Shown here one piece after another: positions 44,872-55,900 of a stretch of 64,000 nucleotides of DNA. Under the pieces are notes generated by a model, which worked only from the letters and a program-made list of their open reading frames with translations, searched no databases and was not told the DNA's origin. This DNA comes from Astropecten irregularis. Taxonomy: Eukaryota > Echinodermata > Asteroidea > Paxillosida > Astropectinidae. Made by a program: the position numbers and the translations under genes. Within the stretch, counting starts at the first letter, position 1, and the number at the start of each line of letters is the position of its first letter. The stretch is from contig OZ020246.1 of the NCBI GenBank assembly GCA_963971285.1, forward strand, positions 13,809,217 through 13,873,216, given 5' to 3'.

Positions 44872-45062
44872 TAGCGCTCCACACTTGCGTTTAAAATAGC
44901 ACACTGGATCTCAGAAAAACATTGCAATCATGTGTGGGTGTGCTTGTGTGCATGCATGTGCATGCATGAAGTTAGTCTGACATCCGGGGATTTTGTACGT
45001 ACATGTATACACGCTGCCAAATCACTTGTGTGGCGTCATTAGTGTGGAGCGCTATTGTGATA
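44872..45062. mobile_element. Palindromic MITE, 'AGCGCTCCACAC' family, copy 2
   Basis: ACAATAGCGCTCCACACTTG and TTAGTGTGGAGCGCTATTGT; interior GTGCATGCATGTGCATGCAT and TCTGACATCCGGGGATTTTG, inverse of the copy at 2513. Confidence 0.8.
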
Positions 45063-45154
45063 CTGTTGTTCAGTCCGGCAGCACATCTGCAGACATTGTT
45101 TAGCATATTCAAACGTTTTTAACCGTTGCCCGACGCTGCATATTTTGTCATCGA

Positions 45155-45390
45155 TATCCTACCGATGTATAGTCTTGGTTCATGACATTGTTGCAGGTAA
45201 TCATACATATTCAACGGTGTGTCATGGAGACGATGTAGCACGCTACATAACGAGATGCGCACACAACTCTTGCCCTTTACAGGATTTCCAAGATGTTGTT
45301 TCAGAGAGGTCTTTATGTGTGTGTGTGCGGGTAACTGATACGTACTGAGTGTCCACACCACCTACGTCGTGAACCAAGACTAACTATTTT
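45155..45390. mobile_element. Composite palindromic region around 45.2 kb
   Basis: CATCGATATCCTACCGATGT, AGTCTTGGTTCATGACATTG and, inverted, CGTGAACCAAGACTAAC. Upstream 44720-44870 has GGTAGTACATCGGTAGGACA and GCTGATGTACTAC. Likely two or more elements inserted in one another; boundaries uncertain. Confidence 0.4.
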
Positions 45391-45511
45391 TTTTTACATT
45401 TGTGCTGCCGTTCTAGTACCGATCCCCAAAAATCGACAAATTTGTGCTGCGGTATCGCTCCAGCAAGTCAGATCGGCTAGGGTCACAGGGCTTTAAGGGA
45501 CTGCCTGGAGG

Positions 45512-45762
45512 CTATCTGCGTTAATGAAACAGAGGCTCCGGCTCTGTCTCTGTCTCAGGCTCCGGCTCCATTTCGTGAATCCATTCTGAAATAACGGGTA
45601 TCAAAATAGAGGCTTTTGGCTGCAGTTCTGAAGTAGATTCTCTGGCTTGAAAAGGAAAACAGAGCTTCAGCTTCAGTGATTAACCACAACCTATATTTTC
45701 AGCAGATGGATGTCAGAGCTGGAGCCTGAGCCTAATCCTCCGTTTCGTAAACACCCTATGAA
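45512..45762. mobile_element. Hexamer-TIR MITE, compact copy
   Basis: Left GCGTTAATGAAACAGAGGCT CCGGCTC, right GAGCCTGAGCCTAATCCTCC GTTTCGTAAACACCC; full core. Ends 80 bp before exon 21. Confidence 0.87.
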
Positions 45763-45844
45763 AAGCCTTCTACCCTTGCGTCATAACTGTGTCTCTTGAA
45801 GGTAATCTGAAACTGGAATGTTTTTTTCTGATACCGTCTTGCAG

Positions 45845-45964
45845 GAAGTTGCAGAACCTCTGGCCGAGCTGAAGAAGGGAACCGAAGACATGAAGAACAA
45901 CCAAACATTCCGCCACATCTTGTCAATGCTGCTTGCTGTTGGAAACTTCCTCAACGGTGCTTCC
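45845..45964 (+). CDS. FHOD3: FHOD exon 21, FH2 core with GNFLNG (40 codons)
   Basis: Acceptor AG at 45843-45844, donor GTAAGA at 45965, phase 0 at both ends. Encodes EVAEPLAELKKGTEDMKNNQ, then ILSMLLAVGNFLNGAS. GNFLNG is the FH2 signature (GN[FY][LM]N class) in the helical core. A hexamer-type MITE ends 80 bp upstream. Confidence 0.96.
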
Positions 45965-46348
45965 GTAAGAGCTGCTGTTGTTATTCGTTCATTTCTTGTA
46001 TCAAGGGAGAGGTAGTTCAGTCATGGGGCCAAAGCACCAAAATTTGTATCAGTATGCCTCCCAAAACTCCTTGTGAATGTTATGCTCAATCAATCAATCA
46101 ATCAGTGGGAGCATGCACTGCGGCAGCACGTTCCGCATCTACCTTCGAGTTGTACTCCTTCTGTGTCCTGATGGCCATCCCCCAGGCAGCCACGTGACCC
46201 ATCACCATCTCAGAAAGATAACAATCCATCTGATGCAACCATGCGTCATGCAAATGCCCTACCGGGCGAGTCCTACCAGTAGGTTCTCTCATAGAGAGAA
46301 TTCTCCTAGCAGGATTGCTCTCAGGGAATCTAAGTGGGGCCTGATGAC

Positions 46349-46595
46349 CAGGGGCCAATTGCTTTTCATGCTTAAGCATAGAATTTGCTTAAGCATGAAA
46401 AGTCATCCTTGATCAAACAGGATTACCAACCAAATTTTCATGTGATTTTCATGCTTTTGACTTGTATTCTGCCATTGTTTGCTGAGCATAACATTCACAA
46501 GGAGTTTTGGCTGGCATACTGATTTTATTGACCAAGGTTTTTGCTGCTTAAGCAAATTCTGGTGCTTAAGCAGCTCTATGAAATTGGCCCCAGGG
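46349..46595. mobile_element. Palindromic 'GGGGCCAATT..GCTTAAGC' MITE, copy 2
   Basis: AGGGGCCAATTGCTTTTCAT GCTTAAGC to GCTTAAGCAGCTCTATGAAA TTGGCCCC. Contains inverse core GAGCATAACATTCACAAGGA. A fragment of the family also sits at 46024-46086. Confidence 0.85.
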
Positions 46596-46673
46596 ATAAA
46601 AATGTTAACCGCCTTGAGCATGCACCCTCTGGGTATAATTAATAATAATATTATTATTATTGTGTGCTCCCAG

Positions 46674-46835
46674 ATCCAAGGTTTTCACATAGACTACCTG
46701 TCCAAGGTACCAGACATCAAGGACACAGTGCACAAGCAGTCTCTGCTCTACCATATCTGCACCATGGTCATCGAGCAGTTCCCAGAAAGCACCGATCTCT
46801 TCTCAGAGCTGGCCTCCATCAGCAGATGTGCGAAG
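46674..46835 (+). CDS. FHOD3: FHOD exon 22, FH2 domain (54 codons)
   Basis: Acceptor AG at 46672-46673, preceded by an AT-rich TTATTA run, with only a short pyrimidine stretch; donor GTAGGT at 46836; phase 0 at both ends. Encodes FHIDYLSKVPDIKDTVHKQS, LLYHICTMVIEQFPESTDL and a final CAK. The KVP..KDTVHKQSLL block is nearly invariant among FHODs. Confidence 0.96.
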
Positions 46836-46914
46836 GTAGGTTGCCCTTGTGACTGATCGTCATGTAAATCGGCTGCTGGAAACAGACCCTACTGATAGCG
46901 CCCTCTGTTGACTA

Positions 46915-47279
46915 TTAAAGGTAGTATCATACTTTGGTAAGAAACCAAAACAGAAATGTTCACAGATTTACGTATAACTTACAGGGTATGAAAATAGTGG
47001 TGGTAGAAACATACCGTTAAAATGTTTCCGTCTGACATGGTGTTATTTATCCAGAAATTAGTAAAGCAACGACCAAAAATATTTTTGATCTTTTAAAGAT
47101 CAAAAATAAAAGAGAAAAAACATAAGAAATACTGTGGCCGTTTTTCACTGTTTTCTCAAAAAGTGGGCACCGTATGGGGCTGAAATTTTCACAGATGATT
47201 GTAACTGTATCTCCCTTGATATTTGTGCCCATGAATCTGTATTTCTTTGACAAAAACCAAAGTATGATACTACCTTTAA
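46915..47279 (+). mobile_element. TTAAAGG MITE, A type
   Basis: Intact: TTAAAGGTAGTATCATACTT TGGTAAG to ACCAAAGTATGATACTACCT TTAA. Confidence 0.92.
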
Positions 47280-47638
47280 ACCTATAGTCTGGTTTCATAT
47301 CATTTTTTGTCACCTTCAATGAAAGTGTACAAATAAATGGATAGAAGTGGAAACCCTAAACACTGAATGGCGCATGCACCGCTGCCATAAGTCTCTCGCC
47401 TCGGTCACGCAATTTCATATTGGCCTTCAGTGATTTTCCGAAAATGACTTCGTCGGTCAATTACATCTTTGTAAATGCCCAGGAAGTAAATTTTTAAATT
47501 ATGAGCTCTCACTGTTAATTCTCTTTCCACAACAATGAAGCAAAGCAGACGATTTGTGTTCAATTTTTTGTTTAATATATCAAACCATAATCATAATTCA
47601 TTCTTTATACATTTGCTGTGTTCATCGGGGCGATATAT

Positions 47639-47994
47639 AGAAGGTACTATCATACTTTGGTAGCATTCTGAAACAGACATATTTACAGATTTACCTATAA
47701 CTTACAGGGTATAAAGATGGTGATGGTAGAAACATACCGTTAAAATGTTTCTGCCTGAAATGTTGTATTCATCCAGATAAAATCAATTTACCTAAAACAA
47801 TTTTGATCTTTGGAAGATCCAAAATAATGGTGAAAAGATTTAAAGATATCCTGGACATTTTTCAATGTTCTCTTAAAAAGTGGGCACTGTATGGGACTGA
47901 AATTTTCACAGATGACTGTTACTGTATATGTCTTGATATTTTTGCCCATGAATCTGCATTTCTTTGACAAAAACCAAAGTATGGTATTACCTTC
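47639..47994 (+). mobile_element. TTAAAGG MITE, A type, diverged
   Basis: GAAGGTACTATCATACTTTG to ACCAAAGTATGGTATTACCT TC; resembles the copy at 12921 (GGTAGCATTCNGAAACAG). Confidence 0.87.
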
Positions 47995-48601
47995 AACATT
48001 TATTTTATTATAACTTGATGGCAACAAATCAAAACGAAACGTTGCTAGTCTGCAATGCACCAGCTGTTTCTATCATCTTACTTTGATCCACAGATACGAT
48101 TCCGACCCAATTCCGAATCAAATATCGCTGTATACCATACTATTGGTTGCACTTTTGGGGGCCCTGTTTGATTAAAAATGGCATCCTTAGTTCAGGGAAC
48201 AATATTGGAAATTGCCTCGCAATCCAAGGTCTCGTAGTTTCCCGAGGAAGGAAAAAATGACAAAAGCTGAATGGATTTATGAACCTTCTCTTTTTCTCGC
48301 TCATATTTTACCCCAATCTCCCTCGTGGTGTTGCCAATATTACGACAGTTTATATCCTGTCATTCTGAAACTGTCTGTGGTTACACAGCGAGGGACCGTG
48401 GCCGGTATTAAAAAGCCAAAGAAAAAGAAATTTGAGGTCATGAAATCTATAAGGTTATCACTTCTGTTTTAGGCTTGAGATTAAAAAACAAAAAACCATA
48501 AGACTTTCTTCGTCTTTTCTATGAATACTTGAGCATCTCCAACTCCTGCCATGAAAAGTATATACACAACGGTTTGTTCCAATCCTGAATCAAGCTAAAC
48601 C
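47995..48601. other. Intron 22 part: nothing recognised
   Basis: Contains an 86-codon frame (48212-48472) without recognisable motif. Confidence 0.5.
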
Positions 48602-48878
48602 AGGGCCCAATTTCATGGAATCTGTTTCAGCCTATTTTTGTTTCTTACTGGCACTGCTATTTGTGAAATCTGAAAACGGTTAGTGAAGAATTTATTGGGT
48701 ATTATCCGTGACCATTTTCCGCTAATGTTCTGTCATATGCATTCTGCAGAAAGTCTTTGCTTAGCATAGCGAGAAAGACAGCTCTCCCGTGAAATATGCT
48801 AGCCATAAGCAAAAAAAAAGGCTTTTTGAAGAAGAATTTTTGCTTATGGTGTAACAGATTCCATGGAATTGGGCCCTG
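48602..48878. mobile_element. Palindromic 'GGGCCCAATTTCATGGAATC' MITE
   Basis: AGGGCCCAATTTCATGGAAT CTGTTTCAGCC and GTAACAGATTCCATGGAATT GGGCCCTG. Same family as 10226 and the outer element at 16628. Confidence 0.82.
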
Positions 48879-48925
48879 TCCACTTTGTGATTGAATTAAA
48901 ATTATCTTGTGAACTATTCCTGCAA

Positions 48926-49170
48926 GGCTCTTTTCCAAACCACGGCTCTGTCTCAGGCCCAGCTTCCAGCGCTGTTATCCATAATGCTGAAAATATAGGT
49001 TGCGGTTTTTCATTGAAGCTGAAGCTCTGTTTTCCTTTTCAAACCAGAGAATCTACTGCCTCTATTTTGATACCAGTTATTTTTAGAATGGATTCACTAA
49101 ATGAAATGGAGCAGTTATTTTTAAGAATGGATTCACTAAATGGAGCCAGAGCCTGAGACGGAGCCGTTGC
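48926..49170. mobile_element. Hexamer-TIR MITE with internal 40-bp duplication
   Basis: CAAGGCTCTTTTCCAAACCA, core GAAGCTGAAGCTCTGTTTTC, then GAATGGATTCACTAAATG occurring twice (49086 and 49125), ending AGCCAGAGCCTGAGACGGAG. Confidence 0.78.
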
Positions 49171-49221
49171 ACAACCAAACATGCTGTATGATTTGTATCA
49201 AGTATCAAGTTGAATTTGTGA

Positions 49222-49440
49222 TCGGTTTCATGGCTTCTGACTGCCAAACGAACAAAGATACTTGCCCATTAGGGACACCACCAACATAGGGCTGGATAGC
49301 TCAGTTGGTAAGAGCACCAGTACGGTATTCCAGAGGTCGCGGGTTCGAATCCCACTCCAGTCAATTTTTCTTTGATCACTTTTCAATGAAGTTATAATTA
49401 ACCAGTCAGTTTCTCTAGTGGTTATTTCAGGCATGCAGTT
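49222..49440 (+). mobile_element. tRNA-derived SINE, plus-strand copy
   Basis: 49289-49362 has a fully paired acceptor stem (GGCTGGA / TCCAGTC, one G-T), the D arm GCTCAGTTGGTAAGAGC and T arm CGGGTTCGAATCCCAC, but no proper anticodon stem, so not a functional tRNA. Flanks as in the other copies (CTGCCAAACGAACAAAGATA; CACTTTTCAATGAAG). Confidence 0.8.
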
Positions 49441-49552
49441 TTTCCTCGGATCGGCTGATTTCTACGTTTTTCTCATCACACTTGTATCATTGAAAATAGA
49501 AAAACGCTGCAGTGCACAAAGTCTTGCAAAGATTGGAATTTCCTCATTTTTG

Positions 49553-49920
49553 TTAAAGGTAGTATCATACTTTGGTAAGAGACCAAAACAGAAATGTTCA
49601 CAGATTTACGTATAACTTTCAGGGTATGAAGATGATGCTAGTAGAAACCTGCCGTTAAAATTGTTCCGCCTGAAATGGTGTATTTATCCAGAAAATGAGT
49701 AAAACAATGACCAAAAATCTTTTTGATCTTTTAAAAGATCAAAAATAAAAGAGACAAAACTTAAATAAAATACCGTGACCGTTTTTCATGATTTTCTCAA
49801 AAAGTGGGCACCGTGTGGAACTGAAATTTTCACAGATGGCTGTGACTGTATCTTCCTTGATATTTTTGCCAATGAATCTGTATTTCTTTGACAAAAACCA
49901 AAGTATGATACTTCCTTTAA
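49553..49920 (+). mobile_element. TTAAAGG MITE, A type
   Basis: TTAAAGGTAGTATCATACTT to AAAGTATGATACTTCCTTTA A. Ends 62 bp before the exon 23 acceptor. Confidence 0.9.
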
Positions 49921-49982
49921 GTCTGAGTTGCATGCCTGTTTTTTGATGATTACAGTGTATCTGTCTTGGTTCCGTTGTCTAG

Positions 49983-50098
49983 GTGGACTTTGAAGTGTTG
50001 GACACCAACCTCCATAGGATGGAAGAGCAGTGCAAAGCATCATGGGATCACCTACGTATCATCAACAAGCACGACAGCCACTCAACGTTGAAAATCAA
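49983..50098 (+). CDS. FHOD3: FHOD exon 23, FH2 domain (38 codons plus 2 nt)
   Basis: Acceptor AG at 49981-49982, consensus donor GTAAGT at 50099; phase 0 in, phase 2 out. Encodes VDFEVLDTNLHRMEEQCKAS then WDHLRIINKHDS, matching FHOD VDFDQLQDNL and CKASWDHLK. The donor is followed immediately by a 55-bp stretch repeated about 85 bp later. Confidence 0.95.
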
Positions 50099-50156
50099 GT
50101 AAGTGAGGAGAACATTAGTTTAATTAAACCTATGGGGATGTAGAGGCCAACTTTGT

Positions 50157-50596
50157 GTTAAAGGCAGTATCATACTTTGTTAAGAAACCAGGAGAACGTT
50201 GGTTTAAACCTTTTGGGATGTAGAGTCCAACTTTGTGTTAAAGGTACTATCATACTCGTAGCATACCGAGACAGAAATCTCCACAGATTTACCTATAACT
50301 TACAGGGTATAAAGATGGTGATGGTAGAAACATACTGTTAAAATTGTTCTGCCTGAAATGCTGTATTTATCCAGAAAAGAGTAAAACCAGTGACCAACGT
50401 TATTTTTGATCTTTTAAAGATTAAAAATAAAAGAGAAAATACTTAAGAAATACTGTGGCAGTTTTTTACTGTTTTCAAAAAGTTGGCACCGTATGGGACT
50501 GGGAATTTCACAGATGATTGTTACTGTATCTTCCTTGATATTTTTGCCCATAAATCTGCATTTCTTTGACAAAAACCATAAATTTCCTGGTTAAAG
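50157..50596 (+). mobile_element. TTAAAGG MITE with duplicated left end
   Basis: A first left end (GTTAAAGGCAGTATCATACT) at 50157 is cut short, then intron sequence GGAGAACNTTNGTTTAA and GTAGAGNCCAACTTTGTGTT is repeated, and a second left end starts near 50238. The right end has decayed after GACAAAAACC. Confidence 0.8.
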
Positions 50597-50858
50597 AGCA
50601 ACTGATTCTATGATAGCGAAGAATTATTCATAATTACCATAAACGGATCTGTGGTCATTCACGTTCGTGTAGGTAACATGAGATGCCTGCACAAATTGTA
50701 TCCCCGCAAGGTGCTCCAAAGCACAACGTAAAATTTGTATGTATAATAGTTGTTTCAATTTTAATATGATGAGAATTTTGTTTGTCCCATGCACATGTAT
50801 GGGTGTCCCACAGCTAAGAAATCATTTCTTAGTGAAGGTTGGTGCAGAATATCAGGCC

Positions 50859-51243
50859 TTTAAAGGGATTGCATACGTTTGGTAATTTGAGCCTACTCTT
50901 TGTTTCAAACCAATATAATTGTGTATATATACCATAAAACTAACCTGTGAAAGTTTCACTTCAAAAGGTGGTAGCGTTTTTGAGATTTTGGCGACAAACT
51001 AGAGCGGTTATTTCACGCCAGATAACAGTAAGTCAATAGCTGAGAAGCGTTACGGCCATAACGCTTCTCAGATTTGTAATTTTTGGAGATAAAAAGTGAC
51101 ATATTTTTCCATAACCGCGGTACTTCGAATTGAAAGTTTCTCAATATGCATTATACTATCCAAAGCAGCTGTAGTTCTCACCAAGTAAGTTTTTATTGCC
51201 ATAAATTTTCAGAGTCATTACCAAACGTATGCAATGCCTTTAA
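50859..51243. mobile_element. TTAAAGG-ended MITE of a separate family
   Basis: TTTAAAGGGATTGCATACGT TTGGTAA and TTACCAAACGTATGCAATGC CTTTAA; a central hairpin CTGAGAAGCGTTACGGCC ATAACGCTTCTCAG. Confidence 0.85.
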
Positions 51244-51259
51244 GCATTCAACGGTGATC

Positions 51260-51868
51260 TTAAAGGTAGTATCATACTTAGGTTTTTGTCAAAGAAATTC
51301 AGTTTCATGAGCAAAATTATTAAGGAAGATACAGTCACAGTCATCTGTGCAAATTTCAGTCCTGTACGGTGCCCACTTTTTGAGAAAATCGTGAAAAACG
51401 GTCACAGTATTTCTTAAGTCTTTTCTCTTTTTTTCTGATCTTTTAATAGATCAAAAAGATTTCCGGTCTTTGTTTTACTAATTTCTGGATAAATTCACTT
51501 TTTCTGTTTTGGTAGGAAACCCAAACAGAAATGTTCACAGATTTATGTATTTTTTACAGGATGTAAAGTTAGACATGGTTACAAACATACCGTTAAATTG
51601 TTTCCGCCTGATATGCTGTATTTATCAAAAAATTAGTCAGACAAAAGGGCGAAAACAGTTTTGATCTCCGAGATCAAAACCTCAAAATTACAGTTATCTT
51701 CGATTTTGCGTAACATTAGCAATGGTTTTTTGTTTTTTCTACTGTTTCCAATGACCAATTGAGCTGAAAATTTTACAAATTTGTTCTTGTTTACCTTGAC
51801 AAATCAAATTGTGAACAGACCGCAGTTGTTCTATTAACTTTCACAAACAAGTTTGGTACTACCTTTGA
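51260..51868. mobile_element. Back-to-back TTAAAGG MITEs (foldback composite)
   Basis: 51260-51505 is a minus A-type copy lacking its left end; it abuts a plus B-type copy (51510-51868, AGGAAACCCAAACAGAAATG to TTTGGTACTACCTTTGAAG). Together they look like one unit bounded by two right-end termini. Confidence 0.82.
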
Positions 51869-52189
51869 AGGTAGTATCGTACTTTGGTAACAAACCAAAG
51901 CAGAAATGTGAACAGACTTACGTATTACTTACAGGGTATGAATATGGTGCTGGTAGAAACCTACTGTTAAATGTTTTTCGCCTGAAATGGTGTATTTATC
52001 CAGAAATTAGTACAAAGATAAAAAATTAAAGAGAAAAGACTGTGGCCGTTTTTCACGATTTTCTTTAAAAGTGGCCACCGAATGGGACTGAAATTTTCAC
52101 AGATGACTGTGACTGTATCTTCCTTTATATTTTTGCCCATGAATCTGTACTTTTTTGACAAAAACCAAAGTATGGTACTACCTTTAAGA
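51865..52189 (+). mobile_element. TTAAAGG MITE, A type, adjacent copy
   Basis: TTTGAAGGTAGTATCGTACT TTGG to ACCAAAGTATGGTACTACCT TTAAG; shares its first bases with the end of the previous element. Confidence 0.87.
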
Positions 52190-52737
52190 CACGTACATGT
52201 AAAACTCTTCCCAATTATCGAAAAACCCACAACAACCCTGGTCATGTTCACGGCCAGTGGGGAAAATGACGAAATTGATCAGCGTCCACTCCGCTGCATG
52301 CGGAAAATGACTAAGATTAGTACCCGCTTGATAAGGTACTGCTTGAGAAGCAGTTTTTGTAGCTACGGGGGAATGTAATTGGCCCACGACGATCAAGGAT
52401 CGGTCGATATTTCATATTGACGTTTCAGTTTAGAGCGCGCGGCAGGCAATTTCTGAATTGATGCGAGAAATATTAGATTACACAAACAATACAGACCGGC
52501 GTGCTGTTAACAGGCCATGCAGGCGGCTAATAGGCATTCATTTAACGGTAATTACCAATAAATTGGTTTACGCCTGTCTCCACTTTTGTCGCCACATATT
52601 TGTTGCGCATATGTAATGAAATAATTTCTAGATCAGCTGAACTTCAGTCACTCACAAGTCACAACGGTATTAAAGATAACAGAAAACGATCGAACAACTA
52701 CAAATGTTTAGGCTGTTTAACATCATTGGTATGTCTC

Positions 52738-52995
52738 CAGTGGCCAATTTCATAGAGATGCTTAAGCACCAAAATTTGCTTAAGCACCAAAAACCTTGGT
52801 CAATAAAATCAGTATGCCAGCCAAAACTCCTTTTGAATGTTATGCTCAGCTAACGTTGGCTGAATACAAGTCAAAAGCAGTAAACATCACATGGAAATTT
52901 AGACCATAATTCTTGAATTCTTTGGTTTGATCAAGGAAGACTTTTCATGCTTACACAAATTTTGTGCTTAGGCAGCTCTATGAGATTGGCCCCCG
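52738..52995. mobile_element. Palindromic 'GGCCAATTTCATAGAG..GCTTAAGC' MITE, copy 3
   Basis: TGGCCAATTTCATAGAGATG CTTAAGC to AGGCAGCTCTATGAGATTGG CCCC, core CCAAAACTCCTTTTGAATGT TATGCTCAGC. Confidence 0.85.
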
Positions 52996-53115
52996 ATGAG
53001 GACTAGAGCAGGCTAGTCGAAACATTGAAACCTTATGAGAAGTGCGACGAAATTAAAGAAGTGCGTAAGTACAAACGATTCTTACATGGTGTTTCTGCAA
53101 ACCCATCCACATGCC
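52996..53115. mobile_element. Right half of the 4.1-kb type palindromic element
   Basis: GATGAGGACTAGAGCAGGCT AGTCGAAACATTGAAACC, then TTCTTACATGGTGTTTCTGC AAACCCATCCAC; matches 4212-4335. Joined directly to the MITE before it. Confidence 0.75.
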
Positions 53116-53230
53116 AATTGTCACCATGCAAGGCCACAAATTTGTCTTCATCATTGATATTGGGATTTGTCTTTTTGCCTTGACTTTTGCTATAAATTTT
53201 GATTGTGTTTTTCTTTTCTTTTCTTTTCAG

Positions 53231-53305
53231 GCTTCAAGATTTTCTATCGGATTGCGCCCAGAGAATTGTAGTGCTAAAAATAGTGCACAGACGAGTCTTA
53301 AATAG
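53231..53305 (+). CDS. FHOD3: FHOD exon 24, FH2 domain (24 codons plus split codons)
   Basis: Acceptor AG at 53229-53230 after a CTTTTCTTTTCTTTTCAG tract; donor GTAGGT at 53306. Split Lys codon in, split Arg codon out. Encodes LQDFLSDCAQRIVVLKIVHR then RVLN, matching vertebrate EFLKDCAERI and LKIVHRRIINR. 75 nt. Confidence 0.95.
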   Translation, partial: ASRFSIGLRPENCSAKNSAQTSLK

Positions 53306-54705
53306 GTAGGTTACATTTGTATTGTATATTAATTTCATAAGATGTACATGTTATAGCCTTCATATTCATTCCCTTTTAATACTAGACGTCAATTGTAATT
53401 GGACATTTGCCAAACATGCAATGGGGTTGACTAGTGCATATATGGCAATGGTCCAACCATTGAATGGGTGACTGTTGCACATTCAAAGTACCCTGGATTG
53501 TTTGAACTCACAAATTATGGCTAATGACCTGTAATGTGTACCCAACCAATTAAATTGCATCGATTTTTGTGCGAGAGATATATGTATTAGTTTATGTTTT
53601 ATGTTCTATGGAGAAAATATGATATAGGACATTCTGTAGAATTATAATTCTATGTCTTTTAATTTACATATTCTGTCTTATAATTATGTTACTTTTGGTA
53701 TTATTTGTTTTCATACATTATGATCTGTACAGTATTACATTCTACATTTTCATGACATATCATGCTCTGGTAGTAAAATGGTAGAAATGTAATATTGATA
53801 ACCTATCCCATTGTGATATTGCAAGTTATCACATTGTTCTTTGCGAATACCTGATATTCGGAGTGATACCGAGAATACATTCATGAGATACTTTTTCAAT
53901 ACTAAATTAGAAAAACTTCAACTCTTATTGCTCTGCTCCTAAAGTTTCCAACTGGAAGAATCTTCCAGCGGGAAATGTTTCCCCCGGAAACAAATTTTGC
54001 CAAGCAAAAAGAAATTAATATAAAAGTAATCAATCAGGGCAGTTTCTGATCATTGGCAATATTACATGTACAAAACATAGCGTGTCTTTTATTGCGCCCA
54101 ATGGGTAAAAAAGATGTTCTTTTTGCCAGCATATTCACGTAATGAGTAGTCGGCAGAATACAGCTCCCTAGTCCTGCAGGCAGTAACATTGGTCGGATAG
54201 CTTCTGCTACAAACAGCTGCCTATGCACTACTAGGATCATAATGAACCGTCTGTAATTACCCCCACTCAGGGGTTAGTTAGTTACCCACTGGCCCCCCTG
54301 GGTGGGGGGATCCCAATGCTAATCACATGTGCCTCGTGCCTTGCTTGAGGGCGCAAAGAAAAACTCCGCCGCCCGCCTCCGTGAAATTATTACCGGTGCT
54401 GGGGGTGTTCGATACAAGAAGGCTGCTTGTTGTTTTTGGCAACGTGTAAGCACACTGTTGAAACCGACGGACTGTTGATTACATTCAGGGCAGACTAATC
54501 TAGAACTTCATTCAGAAAGGAAAATAGGAAAGAGCGACGGTCGTGACCTTAAACTGAGAATGCACTGCTGTTGTTACTATGGCAGTGAAGGGGATGTCTT
54601 TTGGAGAATCAGAAATCAAGGAATGCTTGTTTGCCTGTTTGGTTTTTGCTTATTTGATTGGTTGTTGTTTGTTTGATTTGTTGGCTGTTGGGCTGTTTGT
54701 TTTTT
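53306..54705. other. Intron 24, start: nothing recognised
   Basis: AT-rich unique sequence with a small C/G-rich patch at 54260-54310. Confidence 0.6.
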
Positions 54706-55385
54706 TGGTAGCATACCGAATTAGAAATCTTCACAGATTTACCTGTATCTTACAAGGTATAAAGATGGTGATGGCAGAAACATACCATTAAAATCGTTTT
54801 GCCTAAAATGCTGTATTTATCCAGAAAAGAGTCAAACAAATGACCAAAAACAATTTTGACCTTTTAAAGATAAAAAATAACTGTGAAAAGATAGTTTTTT
54901 TGACTAATTATTATTCTTATTCTTATTTCTTATTTTTCGCTTATTTTTCTAGTATTTATTTATTTATTTATTTTTATCTTAACATCTCATCTTACAGTTT
55001 GTGTAAATTAATTCTTATTGTTGTAAATACTAAATACTGTACTATTTTATAGATATAATGTACATATGGATTTACTTATCTGTTAATTTACTTGTCTGTC
55101 TGTTGGCTGTCCGAGTGTTTGTTTGTGTGTTTGTGCTTGTTTGTTTATTATGTTAATAACCATCCTGTTACTGGCGATTTGTATTGCTGTTGGTCTTGGT
55201 TAATAAATAAATAAATAAATAAATTAAAAATACTGTGGTAGTTTTTCACTGTTTTCTAAAAGAAAAAAGCGGTCACCGTATGGGACTGGAAATATCACAG
55301 ATGACTTTTACTGTATCTTCCTTTATATTTTTGCCCATGAATCTGTATTTCTTTGACAAAAACCAAAGTATGGTATTACCTTTGA
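54706..55385 (+). mobile_element. TTAAAGG MITE, A type, split by a 330-bp insertion
   Basis: The left part (TTTGGTAGCATACCGAATTA...) breaks near 54893 after GTGAAAAGATA and resumes near 55226 (TTAAAAATACTGTGGTAG), ending ACCAAAGTATGGTATTACCT TT. The insert is AT-rich with TATTTATTTATTTATT and AATAAATAAATAAATA ends. Confidence 0.8.
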
Positions 55386-55534
55386 TAATCTGACAGTCAT
55401 TTTTATGCATTTGATATGTTATTACATATCAAATGCATTACAATGATTGTGTCAAGTTAGCTTTGATTATTCAGCATGACCGATTTGAAAACAGAAAGTT
55501 CCCGCAAACAGTGAACCTGTGTTCATGACTGACA

Positions 55535-55900
55535 GTTAAAGGTAATATCATACTTTGGTTTTTGTCAAAGAAATACAGATTCATGGGCAAAAATATCAAG
55601 ACATATACAGTAACAGTCATCTGTGAAAATTTCAGTCCCATACGTTGCCCACTTTTTGAGAAAACAGTGAAAAACGGCCACAGTAATTCTTAAGTCTTTT
55701 CTCTTTAATTTGTGATCTTTTAAAAGATCAAAAAGATTTTTGATCGTTGTTTTACAAATTTCTGGATAAATACACCACTTCAGGCGGAAAAATTTTAACG
55801 TTATGTTTGAACCACCACGATCTTCATACCCTGTAAGTCATACGTAAATCTGTGAACATTTCTGTTTTGGTTTCTTACCAAAGTATGATACTACCTTTAA
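55535..55900 (-). mobile_element. TTAAAGG MITE, A type, minus orientation
   Basis: TTAAAGGTAATATCATACTT TGG to TACCAAAGTATGATACTACC TTTAA with the core reversed (GGGCAAAAATATCAAG first). Confidence 0.92.
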
